64,000 bases of DNA from Deltaproteobacteria bacterium (lineage in GTDB: Bacteria; Desulfobacterota; Desulfobacteria; Desulfobacterales; JAFDCJ01). The stretch is taken from the NCBI GenBank assembly GCA_019312835.1, contig JAFDCJ010000435.1, positions 1-64,000 of the forward strand, given 5' to 3'. The notes under the pieces are model-generated. The model was given only the letters and a program-made list of their open reading frames with translations. It ran no database searches and was not told the origin of the DNA. The translations under genes were made by a program, and so were the position numbers. This document shows, in pieces, positions 26,710 to 35,163 of the stretch. Numbering within the stretch: the stretch's first letter is position 1; each line of letters opens with the position of its first letter.

Positions 26710-27318
26710 ATGCTTCTTAATATCAACCAGTATAATCCCCAGCAGCGGCTGATCATGAGGGTCGTAGACATCCTTAAAGAGGGGGGGATCGTCGTCTATC
26801 CGACCGATACCTATTACGGCATCGGGTGTGATATTATGAACAAAAAGGCCATCGAAAGGATTTACCAGTTAAAACAACGCAATAAAAGCAAACCGTTCAG
26901 TTTTATCTGCTCCGACTTAAAGAATATCAGCCTTTATGCCAAAGTTTCCAATTATGCCTATAAAACCATGAAACGGCTTTTGCCGGGTCCCTATACCTTC
27001 ATTCTGGAAGGATCAAAGCTGGTTCCCAAAATCATGCTGACCCAACGCAAAACGGCCGGAATTCGGGTTCCGGATAACCCGATTTGCCTGAACCTGGTCA
27101 AGGAGCTGGGCAACCCGGTCATAACCACCAGTGCCACCATGCCGGATGGCACCATCTTTCATGATGCCTCCCTGATTCACGATTATTTTGGCAGCCGGGT
27201 CGATGCGGTAATTGACGGTAGTATCGTCCCGGGCTCCCCGTCCAGCGTCATCCTGTTGATCAATGACATTCCCGAAGTCATTCGCAAAGGCCTAGGAGAT
27301 GTCAGTATTTTCGAGTAG
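26710..27318 (+). CDS. Sua5/YciO/YrdC family protein
   Basis: This 202-residue protein has the YrdC fold. The N-terminal 'VDILKEGGIVVYPTDTYYGI', 'KPFSFICSDL', 'LLPGPYTFILEG' and 'GIRVPDNPI' motifs match. The end of the domain has 'TTSATMPDG' and 'PSSVILL'. Members bind double-stranded RNA or nucleotides, and Sua5/TsaC makes threonylcarbamoyl-AMP for t6A tRNA modification. This one is closer to YciO by its short length and lack of the C-terminal Sua5 domain, so the enzyme activity is uncertain. It is divergent from guaB. Confidence 0.85.
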   Translation: MLLNINQYNPQQRLIMRVVDILKEGGIVVYPTDTYYGIGCDIMNKKAIERIYQLKQRNKSKPFSFICSDLKNISLYAKVSNYAYKTMKRLLPGPYTFILEGSKLVPKIMLTQRKTAGIRVPDNPICLNLVKELGNPVITTSATMPDGTIFHDASLIHDYFGSRVDAVIDGSIVPGSPSSVILLINDIPEVIRKGLGDVSIFE

Positions 27319-27326
27319 ACGCCGGT

Positions 27327-27386
27327 AAAAAAAACGCTGCCCCGCAACTCCGGATCCCGCTGAGCGGGAAAGGTGGTACAGGGCAG
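27327..27386 (-). terminator. intrinsic terminator of rpsA
   Basis: On the minus strand, CTGCCC (27386-27381) pairs with GGGCAG (27342-27337). An inner stem CCCGCT/AGCGGG lies in between, and eight T residues follow (27334-27327). It lies about 35 bp after the rpsA stop and, in the other direction, just after the YciO-like gene stop. Confidence 0.85.
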
Positions 27387-27421
27387 TGCAATTGAATGGC
27401 TATGTTGTTAGCGAGGAAACA

Positions 27422-29272
27422 TCAATCCTCATTTAGTTTTTCCTGCAGATTCTCCCGTAAGATTTCACCAAATGAAGAGGTTGCCGGACCGATATTGTTC
27501 ACGTATTCGCTGAGCAAATTCTGTTCGTCCTCTATTTCCATGCGCTTTATGGACAGGCCGATCCTGCGCTCATCGCTGTTGATGTTCATGACCCGCGCGG
27601 TGATCACATCCCCGACATTAAACATGCCCACCGGGGTTTTGATTTTTTCTTTGCTGATCTCCGATACATGCACAAGGCCTTCGATGCCCTCCTCGAGTTC
27701 TACAAAAACACCGAAATCCGTCAGGTTGGTAACGGTACCGGTTATCTCTTTACCGACCTGGTATCGCTCGGCCACCGTTTTCCAGGGGTCGTCCTGCAGC
27801 TGCTTTATGCCGAGGGAAAAGCGTTCGCTCTCTTTTTCGATATCCAGCACGATAGCCTGAACCATATCCCCTTTCTTATAAAGCTCGGAAGGATGCTTAA
27901 TGCGCTTGATCCAGGATATGTCAGATATGTGCACCAGACCGTCGATTCCCTCATCGATGCCGATAAACAGACCGAAGTCGGTTATGTTTTTGATTTTGCC
28001 CTCAATGGTGGTACCGACCGGGTATTTTTCGGCGATCACATCCCACGGGTTGGGGACCACCTGCTTCATGCCCAGCGATATCCTGCGGCTTTCCGGCTTG
28101 ATGTCGAGCACCACTGCTTCGACCTCCTCGCCCACCGAGACAACTTTAGAAGGATGGCGAATCTTGCGGGTCCATGACATCTCTGATACATGAATCAATC
28201 CCTCGATACCTTCCTCCAATTCGACAAAGGCGCCGTAGTCGGTCAGACTGACGACTACCCCGGTCACCTTGGAGCCCACTGCATATTTCTCCGCGGCAAC
28301 CGACCAGGGATCGGTCGTCAGCTGTTTCATGCCAAGGGAGACGCGCTCCTTTTCCAGATCGAAACTTAAGATTTTTACCGTTATCGTGTCACCAACCGCA
28401 AATAGTTCCGATGGATGTTTCACCCGTCCCCAGGAAATGTCGGTAATATGGAGCAGCCCATCCACGCCGCCAAGATCGATGAACACGCCGTAATCGGTAA
28501 TATTTTTAACAATTCCCTCCACAACCTTGCCTTCGTGAATCGATTCGAGGGTGGTGGATCGCTTTTCTTCGCGTTCCTTTTCCAGAATCGCTCGCCGGGA
28601 CAGGACGATATTGCTGCGTTTGCGATTGTATTTCAGGATCTTAAATTCAAACGTCTTGCCGACAAGCTCATCGAGATTGCGAATGGGGCGCAGGTCCGCC
28701 TGGGAACCGGGCAAAAATGCCTGGACACCGATATCCACTGAAAAACCGCCTTTAACCCTGCTGGAGATGACACCTTCAACCGTTCCATCCTCATCATAAG
28801 ATTTTTTGATGGCATCCCATGTTTTTATATTGGCGGCCTTTTCCTTGGATAGAACAACTCGCTCTTCTTCGTCATCCCACCACTCGACCATCACCTCGAC
28901 ACTGTCTCCCATTTCAGCGGTGATGTTACCTTCCTCATCCCTGAATTCGGACAGGCGGATCTGTCCCTCGGATTTATAGCCGATATCGACCAGCACGTGG
29001 TCCTTATCGATCGAAATAATCCGGCCGGTGACAACCTCCCCCTCGGCAAAACGCTTAAAACTCTCTTCGTAGAGATTCATCACGTTTTCCATGCTGTCGC
29101 CGGAATCCTGAGCAGAATCGGTGGACTGCTCGGCCGCTGGAGCTTCGGAATCAGTTTTCAAGTCGTCTGTTTTAGGCTTAGACTCTGTTTCCGATGCATC
29201 CAAAGCGACTGGATCAGACAAATCGGTCTTATCCGTTTTTTCGTTTTCGTCATTATTGTGCGCTTCAACCAT
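27422..29272 (-). CDS. rpsA: 30S ribosomal protein S1
   Basis: This 616-residue protein carries six S1 (OB-fold) RNA-binding repeats, roughly residues 75-145, 160-230, 245-315, 330-402, 417-490 and 504-575. Repeated 'FGVFVELEEGIEGLVHVSE'-type segments mark them. It helps the 30S subunit capture mRNA. An acidic, Ser/Asp-rich N-terminal extension of about 60 residues precedes the normal S1 start 'MENVMNLYEESF'. Start 29272 has a G-run about 11 bases upstream; an internal ATG (29092) is an alternative. It is followed by a strong terminator. Confidence 0.95.
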   Translation of the reverse strand: MVEAHNNDENEKTDKTDLSDPVALDASETESKPKTDDLKTDSEAPAAEQSTDSAQDSGDSMENVMNLYEESFKRFAEGEVVTGRIISIDKDHVLVDIGYKSEGQIRLSEFRDEEGNITAEMGDSVEVMVEWWDDEEERVVLSKEKAANIKTWDAIKKSYDEDGTVEGVISSRVKGGFSVDIGVQAFLPGSQADLRPIRNLDELVGKTFEFKILKYNRKRSNIVLSRRAILEKEREEKRSTTLESIHEGKVVEGIVKNITDYGVFIDLGGVDGLLHITDISWGRVKHPSELFAVGDTITVKILSFDLEKERVSLGMKQLTTDPWSVAAEKYAVGSKVTGVVVSLTDYGAFVELEEGIEGLIHVSEMSWTRKIRHPSKVVSVGEEVEAVVLDIKPESRRISLGMKQVVPNPWDVIAEKYPVGTTIEGKIKNITDFGLFIGIDEGIDGLVHISDISWIKRIKHPSELYKKGDMVQAIVLDIEKESERFSLGIKQLQDDPWKTVAERYQVGKEITGTVTNLTDFGVFVELEEGIEGLVHVSEISKEKIKTPVGMFNVGDVITARVMNINSDERRIGLSIKRMEIEDEQNLLSEYVNNIGPATSSFGEILRENLQEKLNED

Positions 29273-29420
29273 AAAAAAGAATACCCCCTTGCCAGTTTTG
29301 TTGTGCGGTCTGAGCCATTAGCACAATCTGGTATTTTTAACAGACTTGATGAAAAAAGCAATAACTAATTTAATAAAAAATTGATAAATCCTTCCGGACG
29401 CTTGGTCTTATAAGGATTGG

Positions 29421-30083
29421 TTACTGATTCTCAATTTGGGAGACCATATAGTCTACCACCTCATCCACCTTCATCTCTGTGGAATCAATCACAATTGCAT
29501 CCGTGGCCGGTTTCAGTGGCGCCACATCCCGGGTGCTGTCATTGCGGTCGCGCCGCTGGATATCCCGTTCAACCTCGTCCAATGTTTGGGAACTTTTGGA
29601 TTTTTGCTCCGCATAGCGCCGTCGGGCTCTCGTACCTGGGGATGCGTCCAGAAAAAATTTCACGTCGGCTTCCGGAAAAACCACCGTGCCCATATCCCGG
29701 CCTTCGAATACAGCGGCTTTTTCTTTACCCAGATCCTTTTGTAAATCCAGTAAAAATTCTCTCACAACCGGCTGCGCCGATATGGCGGATGCCAGCATGG
29801 TAATTTCAGGCGTCCGAATACGATCGGAAATATCTTCTCCATCTAAACACAGTCCCAGACCATCGGCGTGTTGGACGAGGTTCAGATCAAGGCCGCTGCA
29901 AAGCATTTTTAGATCATGATCATTTTTCGGATCAATCCCCCGGACCTGGGCCGCCAGTGCAACCCCCCGGTAAAGCGCACCGGTATCAATATAACGATAT
30001 CCCAGGCGGTCCGCCAGCGCACGGCTGACGGTGGTTTTGCCGGCTCCCGCCGGCCCGTCGATGGTGATTAGTAGCTTCTTCAT
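29421..30083 (-). CDS. cmk: cytidylate kinase
   Basis: This 220-residue kinase phosphorylates CMP and dCMP with ATP. The P-loop is 'DGPAGAGKTTVS' at about 8-19, followed by 'YIDTGALYRG', and 'EGRDMGTVVFPEADVKFFLD' in the CMP-binding/lid region. Length is right for the family. It lies upstream of rpsA on the same strand, the frequent cmk-rpsA pairing. The gap to rpsA is 148 bp. No strong Shine-Dalgarno is visible before ATG 30083. Confidence 0.95.
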   Translation of the reverse strand: MKKLLITIDGPAGAGKTTVSRALADRLGYRYIDTGALYRGVALAAQVRGIDPKNDHDLKMLCSGLDLNLVQHADGLGLCLDGEDISDRIRTPEITMLASAISAQPVVREFLLDLQKDLGKEKAAVFEGRDMGTVVFPEADVKFFLDASPGTRARRRYAEQKSKSSQTLDEVERDIQRRDRNDSTRDVAPLKPATDAIVIDSTEMKVDEVVDYMVSQIENQ

Positions 30084-30127
30084 ACGAATTCTTGGCTTGG
30101 ATGGTCTGCAATATCCAAGCGCTGGCT

Positions 30128-30262
30128 GCTAATTTAGAAATGGTTCAGGGTTCACGGTTAAGGGTTTAGGGTTGAAGGATCTGATGTATCGGCCTTATGC
30201 CTAGTGCCTTGAGCCTTGCACCTGACGTTTTATTCCACCTTCCGCATTCCCCATTTCGAATT
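30128..30262 (-). repeat. composite word-repeat element, copy A
   Basis: On the minus strand this begins directly after the hisC stop: AATTCGAAATGGGGAATGCGG, then GGCTCAAGGC-type words, ATCAGAT, then CCCTAAACCC/CCTGAACC words and ATTTCTAAATTAGC. The copy at 31955-32081 has the same order of blocks with similar sequence and also starts at a gene stop (korB). The two copies flank hisC and the gamma-subunit gene. The common order suggests that they derive from one element. Confidence 0.7.
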
Positions 30263-31348
30263 TTATAATACCTTATCCAGCGCCTCCAACATGCGGACAT
30301 TCTCATCGTGCAGGCCAACATTGACCCGGATACAGTCCGGATAGCCATAGGATGTCATTGAACGTACAATGACGCCCTGCTTGAGAAGATTTTCAAATAC
30401 TTCGTTGGCATCTTTGCCGACCCTTATCAGCAAAAAGTTGGCCTGGGATTTCAAGTATTCAATTCCACGGTCATCCAGACTCGTGTAAATAAAGTTCATT
30501 TCATCGGAAACCAGTTCAATGGTGTCCTGCAAAAAGGCCTCATCATCAAGAGCCGCAATGGCCGCAGCCTGGGCCAGAGAGTTCACATTAAACGGCTGCC
30601 GGATGCGATTGAGAATATCGGCTAAAAATGACGGCATCAGACCGTATCCGATGCGAAGTCCGGCAAGACCGTAAGCCTTTGAAAATGTACGCAATCCCAC
30701 AACGATTTTACCCGAGTCCAAATAATCGATGCTCCTGGGGCAGTTTGGCTCCCTGACAAATTCGATATACGCTTCATCAATGATTAACACGAGATCCGCC
30801 GGAATTTCCCTGACAAACTCGTCCATAGCCGGTTTGGCTATCAGGGCACCGGTGGGATTGTGAGGATTGGTAAGGAATATCAGCCGGGTTTTGGGACCGA
30901 TGCGTTCCAGCATACTGCTCAGGTCGGTGAGACAGTCTTTTAACGGCACCTCAACCGGTATCGCACCCGAACTGCGGATCATTATTTCATAGAATAAGAA
31001 GGATGGCCGGGGCAACACGGCTTCATCCCCGCGCTGCAACAAGACCCGGGCGAGCATGGCAATAATATCGTCCGAACCGTTGCCGAGGATGATGTTTTCC
31101 TTCTTTATACCGAAGTAATTCGATATCCGTTCACTCAGGTAATAGCTTCCGCCGTTGGGGTATCGATGCAAGTCTTTGACGGCCTGCTGGATGGCATTTA
31201 TGGCCAGCGGGGATGGCCCCAGGGGGTTTTCATTGGAGGCGAGTTTGACCGCATCTGTAATGCCGTATTCACGCTCAAGTTCTTCAAGCGGTTTTCCGGC
31301 GACATAAGGTTTCAGTGACAGTATGTAATCAGGCACGGAAAGTTTCAT
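30263..31348 (-). CDS. hisC: histidinol-phosphate aminotransferase
   Basis: This is a 361-residue fold-type I PLP enzyme of the HisC family. The N-terminal 'LASNENPLGPSP', the nucleotide-like 'YPNGGSYYL', Asp/Tyr in 'LVLIIDEAYIEF', the PLP Lys in 'RTFSKAYGLAGLRIGYG', and Arg in 'CIRVNVGL' are present. It makes L-histidinol phosphate; relatives also accept aromatic substrates. ATG 31348 shares one base with the stop of the preceding gamma-subunit gene (TGATG), which links it to the 2-oxoacid oxidoreductase operon. This is an unusual context for a his gene. Confidence 0.92.
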   Translation of the reverse strand: MKLSVPDYILSLKPYVAGKPLEELEREYGITDAVKLASNENPLGPSPLAINAIQQAVKDLHRYPNGGSYYLSERISNYFGIKKENIILGNGSDDIIAMLARVLLQRGDEAVLPRPSFLFYEIMIRSSGAIPVEVPLKDCLTDLSSMLERIGPKTRLIFLTNPHNPTGALIAKPAMDEFVREIPADLVLIIDEAYIEFVREPNCPRSIDYLDSGKIVVGLRTFSKAYGLAGLRIGYGLMPSFLADILNRIRQPFNVNSLAQAAAIAALDDEAFLQDTIELVSDEMNFIYTSLDDRGIEYLKSQANFLLIRVGKDANEVFENLLKQGVIVRSMTSYGYPDCIRVNVGLHDENVRMLEALDKVL

Positions 31349-31884
31349 CAATCAAGCGCCGCCTTTCTGCCTTCCTCAAGCGCCTGCATATTAAGCGGAA
31401 TGAGCTTTTCTTTCTGGGCAAATTTATCTCTAACGGCCTGCTGCAATAGCTCAAAATCAACAACCTTGCTGCGGGTGACAAAGGCCGCCAGAGCAACGAT
31501 ATTGGCGACTTTGACATTGCCAAGATTTTTGGAGATTTCGATAATGGGTACCTTGATAACATCTACATCGTCGCGACCGGCATCAATAGGTATGATGGAG
31601 CTGTTGATAAAGATCACGCCTCCGCTTTTCACGGTTGGCGCAAATTTTTCCAAAGACGGCCGATTCATCGCAACCAGATGTCCGGGGTTTCGAATAATCG
31701 GAGAACCGATCAGTCGATCGCTGATGACAACGGTACAATACGCCGTCCCGCCCCGCATCTCAGGACCGTACGAGGGGATCCAGACAACTTCAAATCCCCC
31801 CGCCATGGCGGCCTGGGCTAAAATCTGCCCCATCAACATGATCCCCTGACCGCCGAACCCGGCGAATTGAACTTCACTTTGCAT
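31348..31884 (-). CDS. 2-oxoacid:ferredoxin oxidoreductase, gamma subunit
   Basis: This 178-residue protein is the gamma-type subunit, with 'QFAGFGGQGIMLMGQILAQA' and 'PSYGPEMRGGTAYCTVVIS'. The start 31884 has GGAGGAG just upstream; a longer version starting at 31989 has no site and is not used. It works with the alpha, beta and delta subunits encoded upstream. The stop overlaps the hisC start by one base. Substrate (2-oxoglutarate or branched-chain 2-oxoacids) cannot be decided from this subunit. Confidence 0.88.
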   Translation of the reverse strand: MQSEVQFAGFGGQGIMLMGQILAQAAMAGGFEVVWIPSYGPEMRGGTAYCTVVISDRLIGSPIIRNPGHLVAMNRPSLEKFAPTVKSGGVIFINSSIIPIDAGRDDVDVIKVPIIEISKNLGNVKVANIVALAAFVTRSKVVDFELLQQAVRDKFAQKEKLIPLNMQALEEGRKAALD

Positions 31885-31954
31885 GACTCCTCCAAATAGA
31901 AAAATTGAATATTGGTTGCTGACTTCTGGTTGTTTTTTGACTGCCAACTCGTTT

Positions 31955-32081
31955 GCTAATTTAGAACTGGCGCAAGGTTCAGGGTTCAAGGATGAATAAT
32001 CTGATTTATCAGCCTTACGCCCTTCGCCTCTGGCCTTCGGCCTGTCGCTTCATTCCGCCTTCCGCATTTGCCCTTCCGAAT
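31955..32081 (-). repeat. composite word-repeat element, copy B
   Basis: On the minus strand it starts immediately after the korB-like TGA with AATTCGGAAGGGCAAATGCGG. It then passes through GGC..AAGG words, AATCAGAT, CCTTGAACCCTGAACC and TTCTAAATTAGC. The block order is that of copy A at 30128-30262. It lies between the beta- and gamma-subunit genes, so an operon transcript would contain it. Confidence 0.7.
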
Positions 32082-32825
32082 TCATTGATCATCCGGTGTC
32101 TTAAATACCCCCAGCGGGAAATAGGGCAGCATTTTCTCCTCGGCCCATTTTATGGCGTCCAGGGGCGTCATGCCCCAGTTCGTGGGGCAGGTGCTGATCA
32201 ATTCCACCAGGCTGTAGCAACGGTTTTCCATCTGATACTGAAAGGCCTGTTTGATGGCTTTTTTGGCCCTATTGACGTATTTGGGTTGGGTCAGGGTCTG
32301 TCGGGTAATATAAGCAGGCGTCACCAGGGTCGCCAGCATTTCGGACACCCTGATCGGCATACCGGTGTTGCCCGTTTTGCGCCCGAAAGGCGATGTCGTG
32401 GTGCGTTGATCCGGCATGGTTGTGGGGGCCATCTGGCCGCCGGTCATCCCGTAGACGGCATTGTTTATGAATATGGTGGTAAACTTTTCGCCCCGGTTGG
32501 CGGCATGCACGATTTCGCCCATTCCAATACTGGCCAGATCACCGTCACCTTGATAGGTGAAGACCATCAGGTCCGGTCGAACACGCTTGATTCCGGTGGC
32601 CATGGCGGGAGCCCGGCCATGGGCGGCCTCCTGAAAGTCAAAAGTGAAATAGTTATACATCAGGACGGCACATCCCACCGGGGCAATGCCAACGGTGCGC
32701 CCCCGGATCCCGAGCTCGTCGATCACCTCTGCCACCAGCCGGTGCGCAATGCCATGGGTACAACCCGGACAATAATGCGTAATCGTGTCAGCCAGGGCTT
32801 CCGGTTTTTGAAATGTTTTTCCCAT
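32082..32825 (-). CDS. 2-oxoacid:ferredoxin oxidoreductase, beta subunit
   Basis: This 247-residue TPP-binding subunit has 'YCPGCTHGIAHRL', the diphosphate motif 'GDGDLASIGMGEIVHAA' plus 'NNAVYGMTGGQMAPTT' downstream. Family members carry TPP and a proximal cluster and decarboxylate 2-oxoacids to acyl-CoA with ferredoxin. Start 32825 has AGGAG about 8 bases upstream; the longer in-frame start at 32882 has no support. Length agrees with KorB/VorA-type beta subunits. It lies between the alpha- and gamma-subunit genes. Confidence 0.9.
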   Translation of the reverse strand: MGKTFQKPEALADTITHYCPGCTHGIAHRLVAEVIDELGIRGRTVGIAPVGCAVLMYNYFTFDFQEAAHGRAPAMATGIKRVRPDLMVFTYQGDGDLASIGMGEIVHAANRGEKFTTIFINNAVYGMTGGQMAPTTMPDQRTTTSPFGRKTGNTGMPIRVSEMLATLVTPAYITRQTLTQPKYVNRAKKAIKQAFQYQMENRCYSLVELISTCPTNWGMTPLDAIKWAEEKMLPYFPLGVFKTPDDQ

Positions 32826-32983
32826 TTTTGGTACTCCTGTATTTGTTAAATTCGCAAAACAGATAAATAGTCGGATCGTCAAATCGTTTGTAGCACAGAA
32901 TATCGGATGGTCAGATAGATTTAAATCCTTGTTCCCTGTTCACCTAATTTTCTAATTAACTAATTAACCCATTGACTGATCAA

Positions 32984-34054
32984 CTATTTCACTGCCTTGC
33001 GGACTTCGTCCATGACTTCCTCTGGTGTGGGTACTTCGCCTCCGCATTTGCCGAACCAGTAAACGGGCTTGCGGCCGGCAACGCTGCGATCAACGTCCTC
33101 CATCATCTGCCCCATGCTCATTTCGATGCTGAACACGGACTTACAGCTGTCTTTTTGAGCGGCTTCAAAAATAGCCTGGCGGGGAAACGGGAAAAGAAAT
33201 TGCGGGCGCAGCATCGCAACCTCAAGCCCATCCTGTTTGAGCTGATCAATGGCAGTGCGGCAGACCCGGCTCATGGTGCCATAGCTGATGATCAAAGCCT
33301 GGTAATCACCATCGAAATTATATCTTTCAAACCGCGTTTCCTCCCGCTGCATTTGATCGTACTTGGCTTTCAGCTTGAGGTTATGGGCGTTGAGTTCCTC
33401 GGGATCCAGGTAAAGCGTTTTCACAAGATTGCGTTGGCGACTGTTGCGGGTGTCCATTCCGTTGGTAGCCCAGTCGTCCTTATTCGTCGCCTCTACCTTG
33501 AGGTGCTCGGGAAATTCCACCGGCTCCATCATCTGGCCGGTTAAACCGTCGCCCAGGATCATCACCGGATTGCGATATTTCTCGGCCAGGGGAAAGGCTT
33601 CCATCACCATCTCGACGGCTTCCTGGACACTGGCCGGCGCCATGACCAGCAAGTGGTAATCACCATGACCACCACCCTTGGTTGACTGGAAGTAGTCGGC
33701 CTGAGAGGGAAGAATACCGCCCAACCCAGGACCGCCGCGCATAATATTGACAAATACCGCCGGGCACTGGGCGGCCGTAATATAGCTGATACCTTCACTC
33801 ATCAGACTTACACCCGGACTGGAAGAAGTGGTAAAAACCCGCTCTCCACATGCAGCCGCCCCAAAGATCATATAGGACACGGCCACCTCGCTTTCACCCT
33901 GCAAAAAAACACCGCCGACCTCCGTCAGGCGTCTGGAGAGGTATTCGGCCACTTCCGTCTGGGGTGTAATGGGATAGGCAAAGTAATTCAGGCATCCGGC
34001 CCGAATGGCAGCCTCGGCAATCGCCTCGTTGCCTTTCATCAAAACTTTACTCAT
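32984..34054 (-). CDS. vorB: 2-oxoacid:ferredoxin oxidoreductase, alpha subunit (VorB/KorA-like)
   Basis: This 356-residue protein has the alpha-subunit layout. It opens 'KGNEAIAEAAIRAGCLNYFA' then 'YPITPQTEVAEYLSRRL', 'FTTSSSPGVSLMSEGISYI' and 'YGTMSRVCRTAI'. The pattern fits VorB (3-methyl-2-oxobutanoate) and KorA (2-oxoglutarate) proteins alike; the name follows the closest family I recall. Start 34054 is set by GGAGG six bases upstream. It is 13 bp after the delta ferredoxin gene, and the complex probably supplies acyl-CoA and reduced ferredoxin. Confidence 0.88.
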   Translation of the reverse strand: MSKVLMKGNEAIAEAAIRAGCLNYFAYPITPQTEVAEYLSRRLTEVGGVFLQGESEVAVSYMIFGAAACGERVFTTSSSPGVSLMSEGISYITAAQCPAVFVNIMRGGPGLGGILPSQADYFQSTKGGGHGDYHLLVMAPASVQEAVEMVMEAFPLAEKYRNPVMILGDGLTGQMMEPVEFPEHLKVEATNKDDWATNGMDTRNSRQRNLVKTLYLDPEELNAHNLKLKAKYDQMQREETRFERYNFDGDYQALIISYGTMSRVCRTAIDQLKQDGLEVAMLRPQFLFPFPRQAIFEAAQKDSCKSVFSIEMSMGQMMEDVDRSVAGRKPVYWFGKCGGEVPTPEEVMDEVRKAVK

Positions 34055-34067
34055 TATCATCCTCCGT

Positions 34068-34301
34068 TTATTTTTGTGCCGCCTTTTCTTCTTCGATCTC
34101 ACTGATCGCGATGGCCACATCCGGGCACATCGTACAACAAATGGCGCAGAAAATACAATCTTCCGGACGGGCTTGGAATGCTGGAAAATACCCCTTGGTA
34201 TTCAGCTCATCTGAAATTTCCAGTACCTTTTTGGGGCATGCATCAACGCATATCCCGCATCCCTTGCAACGGTCTCTGTCAATGAAATGTTTGTATGTCA
34301 T
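34068..34301 (-). CDS. 2-oxoacid:ferredoxin oxidoreductase, delta (4Fe-4S ferredoxin) subunit
   Basis: This 77-residue two-cluster ferredoxin carries CxxCxxCxxxCP motifs in 'RCKGCGICVDACP' and 'CIFCAICCTMCPD'. It passes electrons from the catalytic subunits to free ferredoxin. A GGGAG site lies about 12 bases before ATG 34301. It is the first gene of the four-subunit set and lies 13 bp before the alpha subunit. Confidence 0.9.
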   Translation of the reverse strand: MTYKHFIDRDRCKGCGICVDACPKKVLEISDELNTKGYFPAFQARPEDCIFCAICCTMCPDVAIAISEIEEEKAAQK

Positions 34302-34455
34302 TGAGAAAAAAACTCCCCTAGAATTGTGAATTTACTACTGCGTATAGTATAATTTCAAAAACGGCCGAATTTCTTCAATCGTCGGTATTGAATTGGAATT
34401 AGCCAATTATGATATTTGCAAAAAATAATCGCGCCACCAATGGTATAAACATAAG

Positions 34456-35163
34456 CTAGCCGGCCATATTCTCGAATTTACCGGCCACCTTCCACGGTGG
34501 AACGAGTTGACGGGCAATGGGCAGAATCGGACAGCCAAACCGCTCCACCGCGATCTGTTCCAGCAACTCCTGGGCAACGGTGATGAACTCCAGCGGCAAG
34601 CCGCTGGCAGTTGACAATTTTTTAAGAAACTCATAGCCATCATAAATTACCTGGGGCTCGGTATCGTCGATCAGGTTGGCATTGCCGATCAAGCCCGAGA
34701 TGGTCAATTTGGCGGCCGTTTCGATCTCGGCTTTTATTTTGAGACATCCTTCGACGGTGGCTGTCTGGGGACGCAAGGGATTGACAACCTGCAGCAGGTT
34801 TACATCCAAACCCGCGAAGGCATCACCAAGCGCCGCCAACACCGTGGCCCCGGCATCATCCCCACCGACATCCAACAGGGTCAGACCGTCGGGCTGTCGA
34901 ATCATACCGGCGATCGTGGGGCTGAGAATCGGCAGATCTGCTTGCAAGTATTCCTCGGGGGGTAAAACCACATTGATACCCAGCGCCTCGAGGGTATGGC
35001 GGGCCTCCCGGGTTCTAAAATAGGGATTGACAAGGTCCAGATCGGCAATACGCACATCCAGCCCCGCGCGTTTACGGTTGACCGCCAGATTTATGGCCAC
35101 TTCTGTTTTACCGCTGCCGTAATTTCCAACGATGGCAACTATTCCGTTTAAGCTGATTTCCAA
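34456..35163 (-). CDS. P-loop ATPase (MinD/CobQ-like), associated with the Kor/Vor operon
   Basis: This 235-residue P-loop protein has Walker A 'GNYGSGKTE' (about 13-21), 'ADLDLVNPYFRTREA' and Walker B 'LTLLDVGGDDAGA'. It resembles cobyrinic acid a,c-diamide synthase-like/MinD ATPases, but lacks the glutaminase half of CobB/CobQ. The start is TTG 35163 with an AAAGG site nearby. Similar genes sit next to ferredoxin oxidoreductase operons in delta-proteobacteria as I recall. The gap of 154 bp to the delta subunit leaves co-transcription open. A role in cluster or cofactor assembly is speculation. Confidence 0.75.
   Translation of the reverse strand: MEISLNGIVAIVGNYGSGKTEVAINLAVNRKRAGLDVRIADLDLVNPYFRTREARHTLEALGINVVLPPEEYLQADLPILSPTIAGMIRQPDGLTLLDVGGDDAGATVLAALGDAFAGLDVNLLQVVNPLRPQTATVEGCLKIKAEIETAAKLTISGLIGNANLIDDTEPQVIYDGYEFLKKLSTASGLPLEFITVAQELLEQIAVERFGCPILPIARQLVPPWKVAGKFENMAG

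Noticed and set aside
26522-26710. 62-codon minus-strand frame in the guaB-YciO gap
   Set aside because: It starts with TTG at the YciO start, has no Shine-Dalgarno and no recognisable domain. It cannot be excluded, but the support is too weak.
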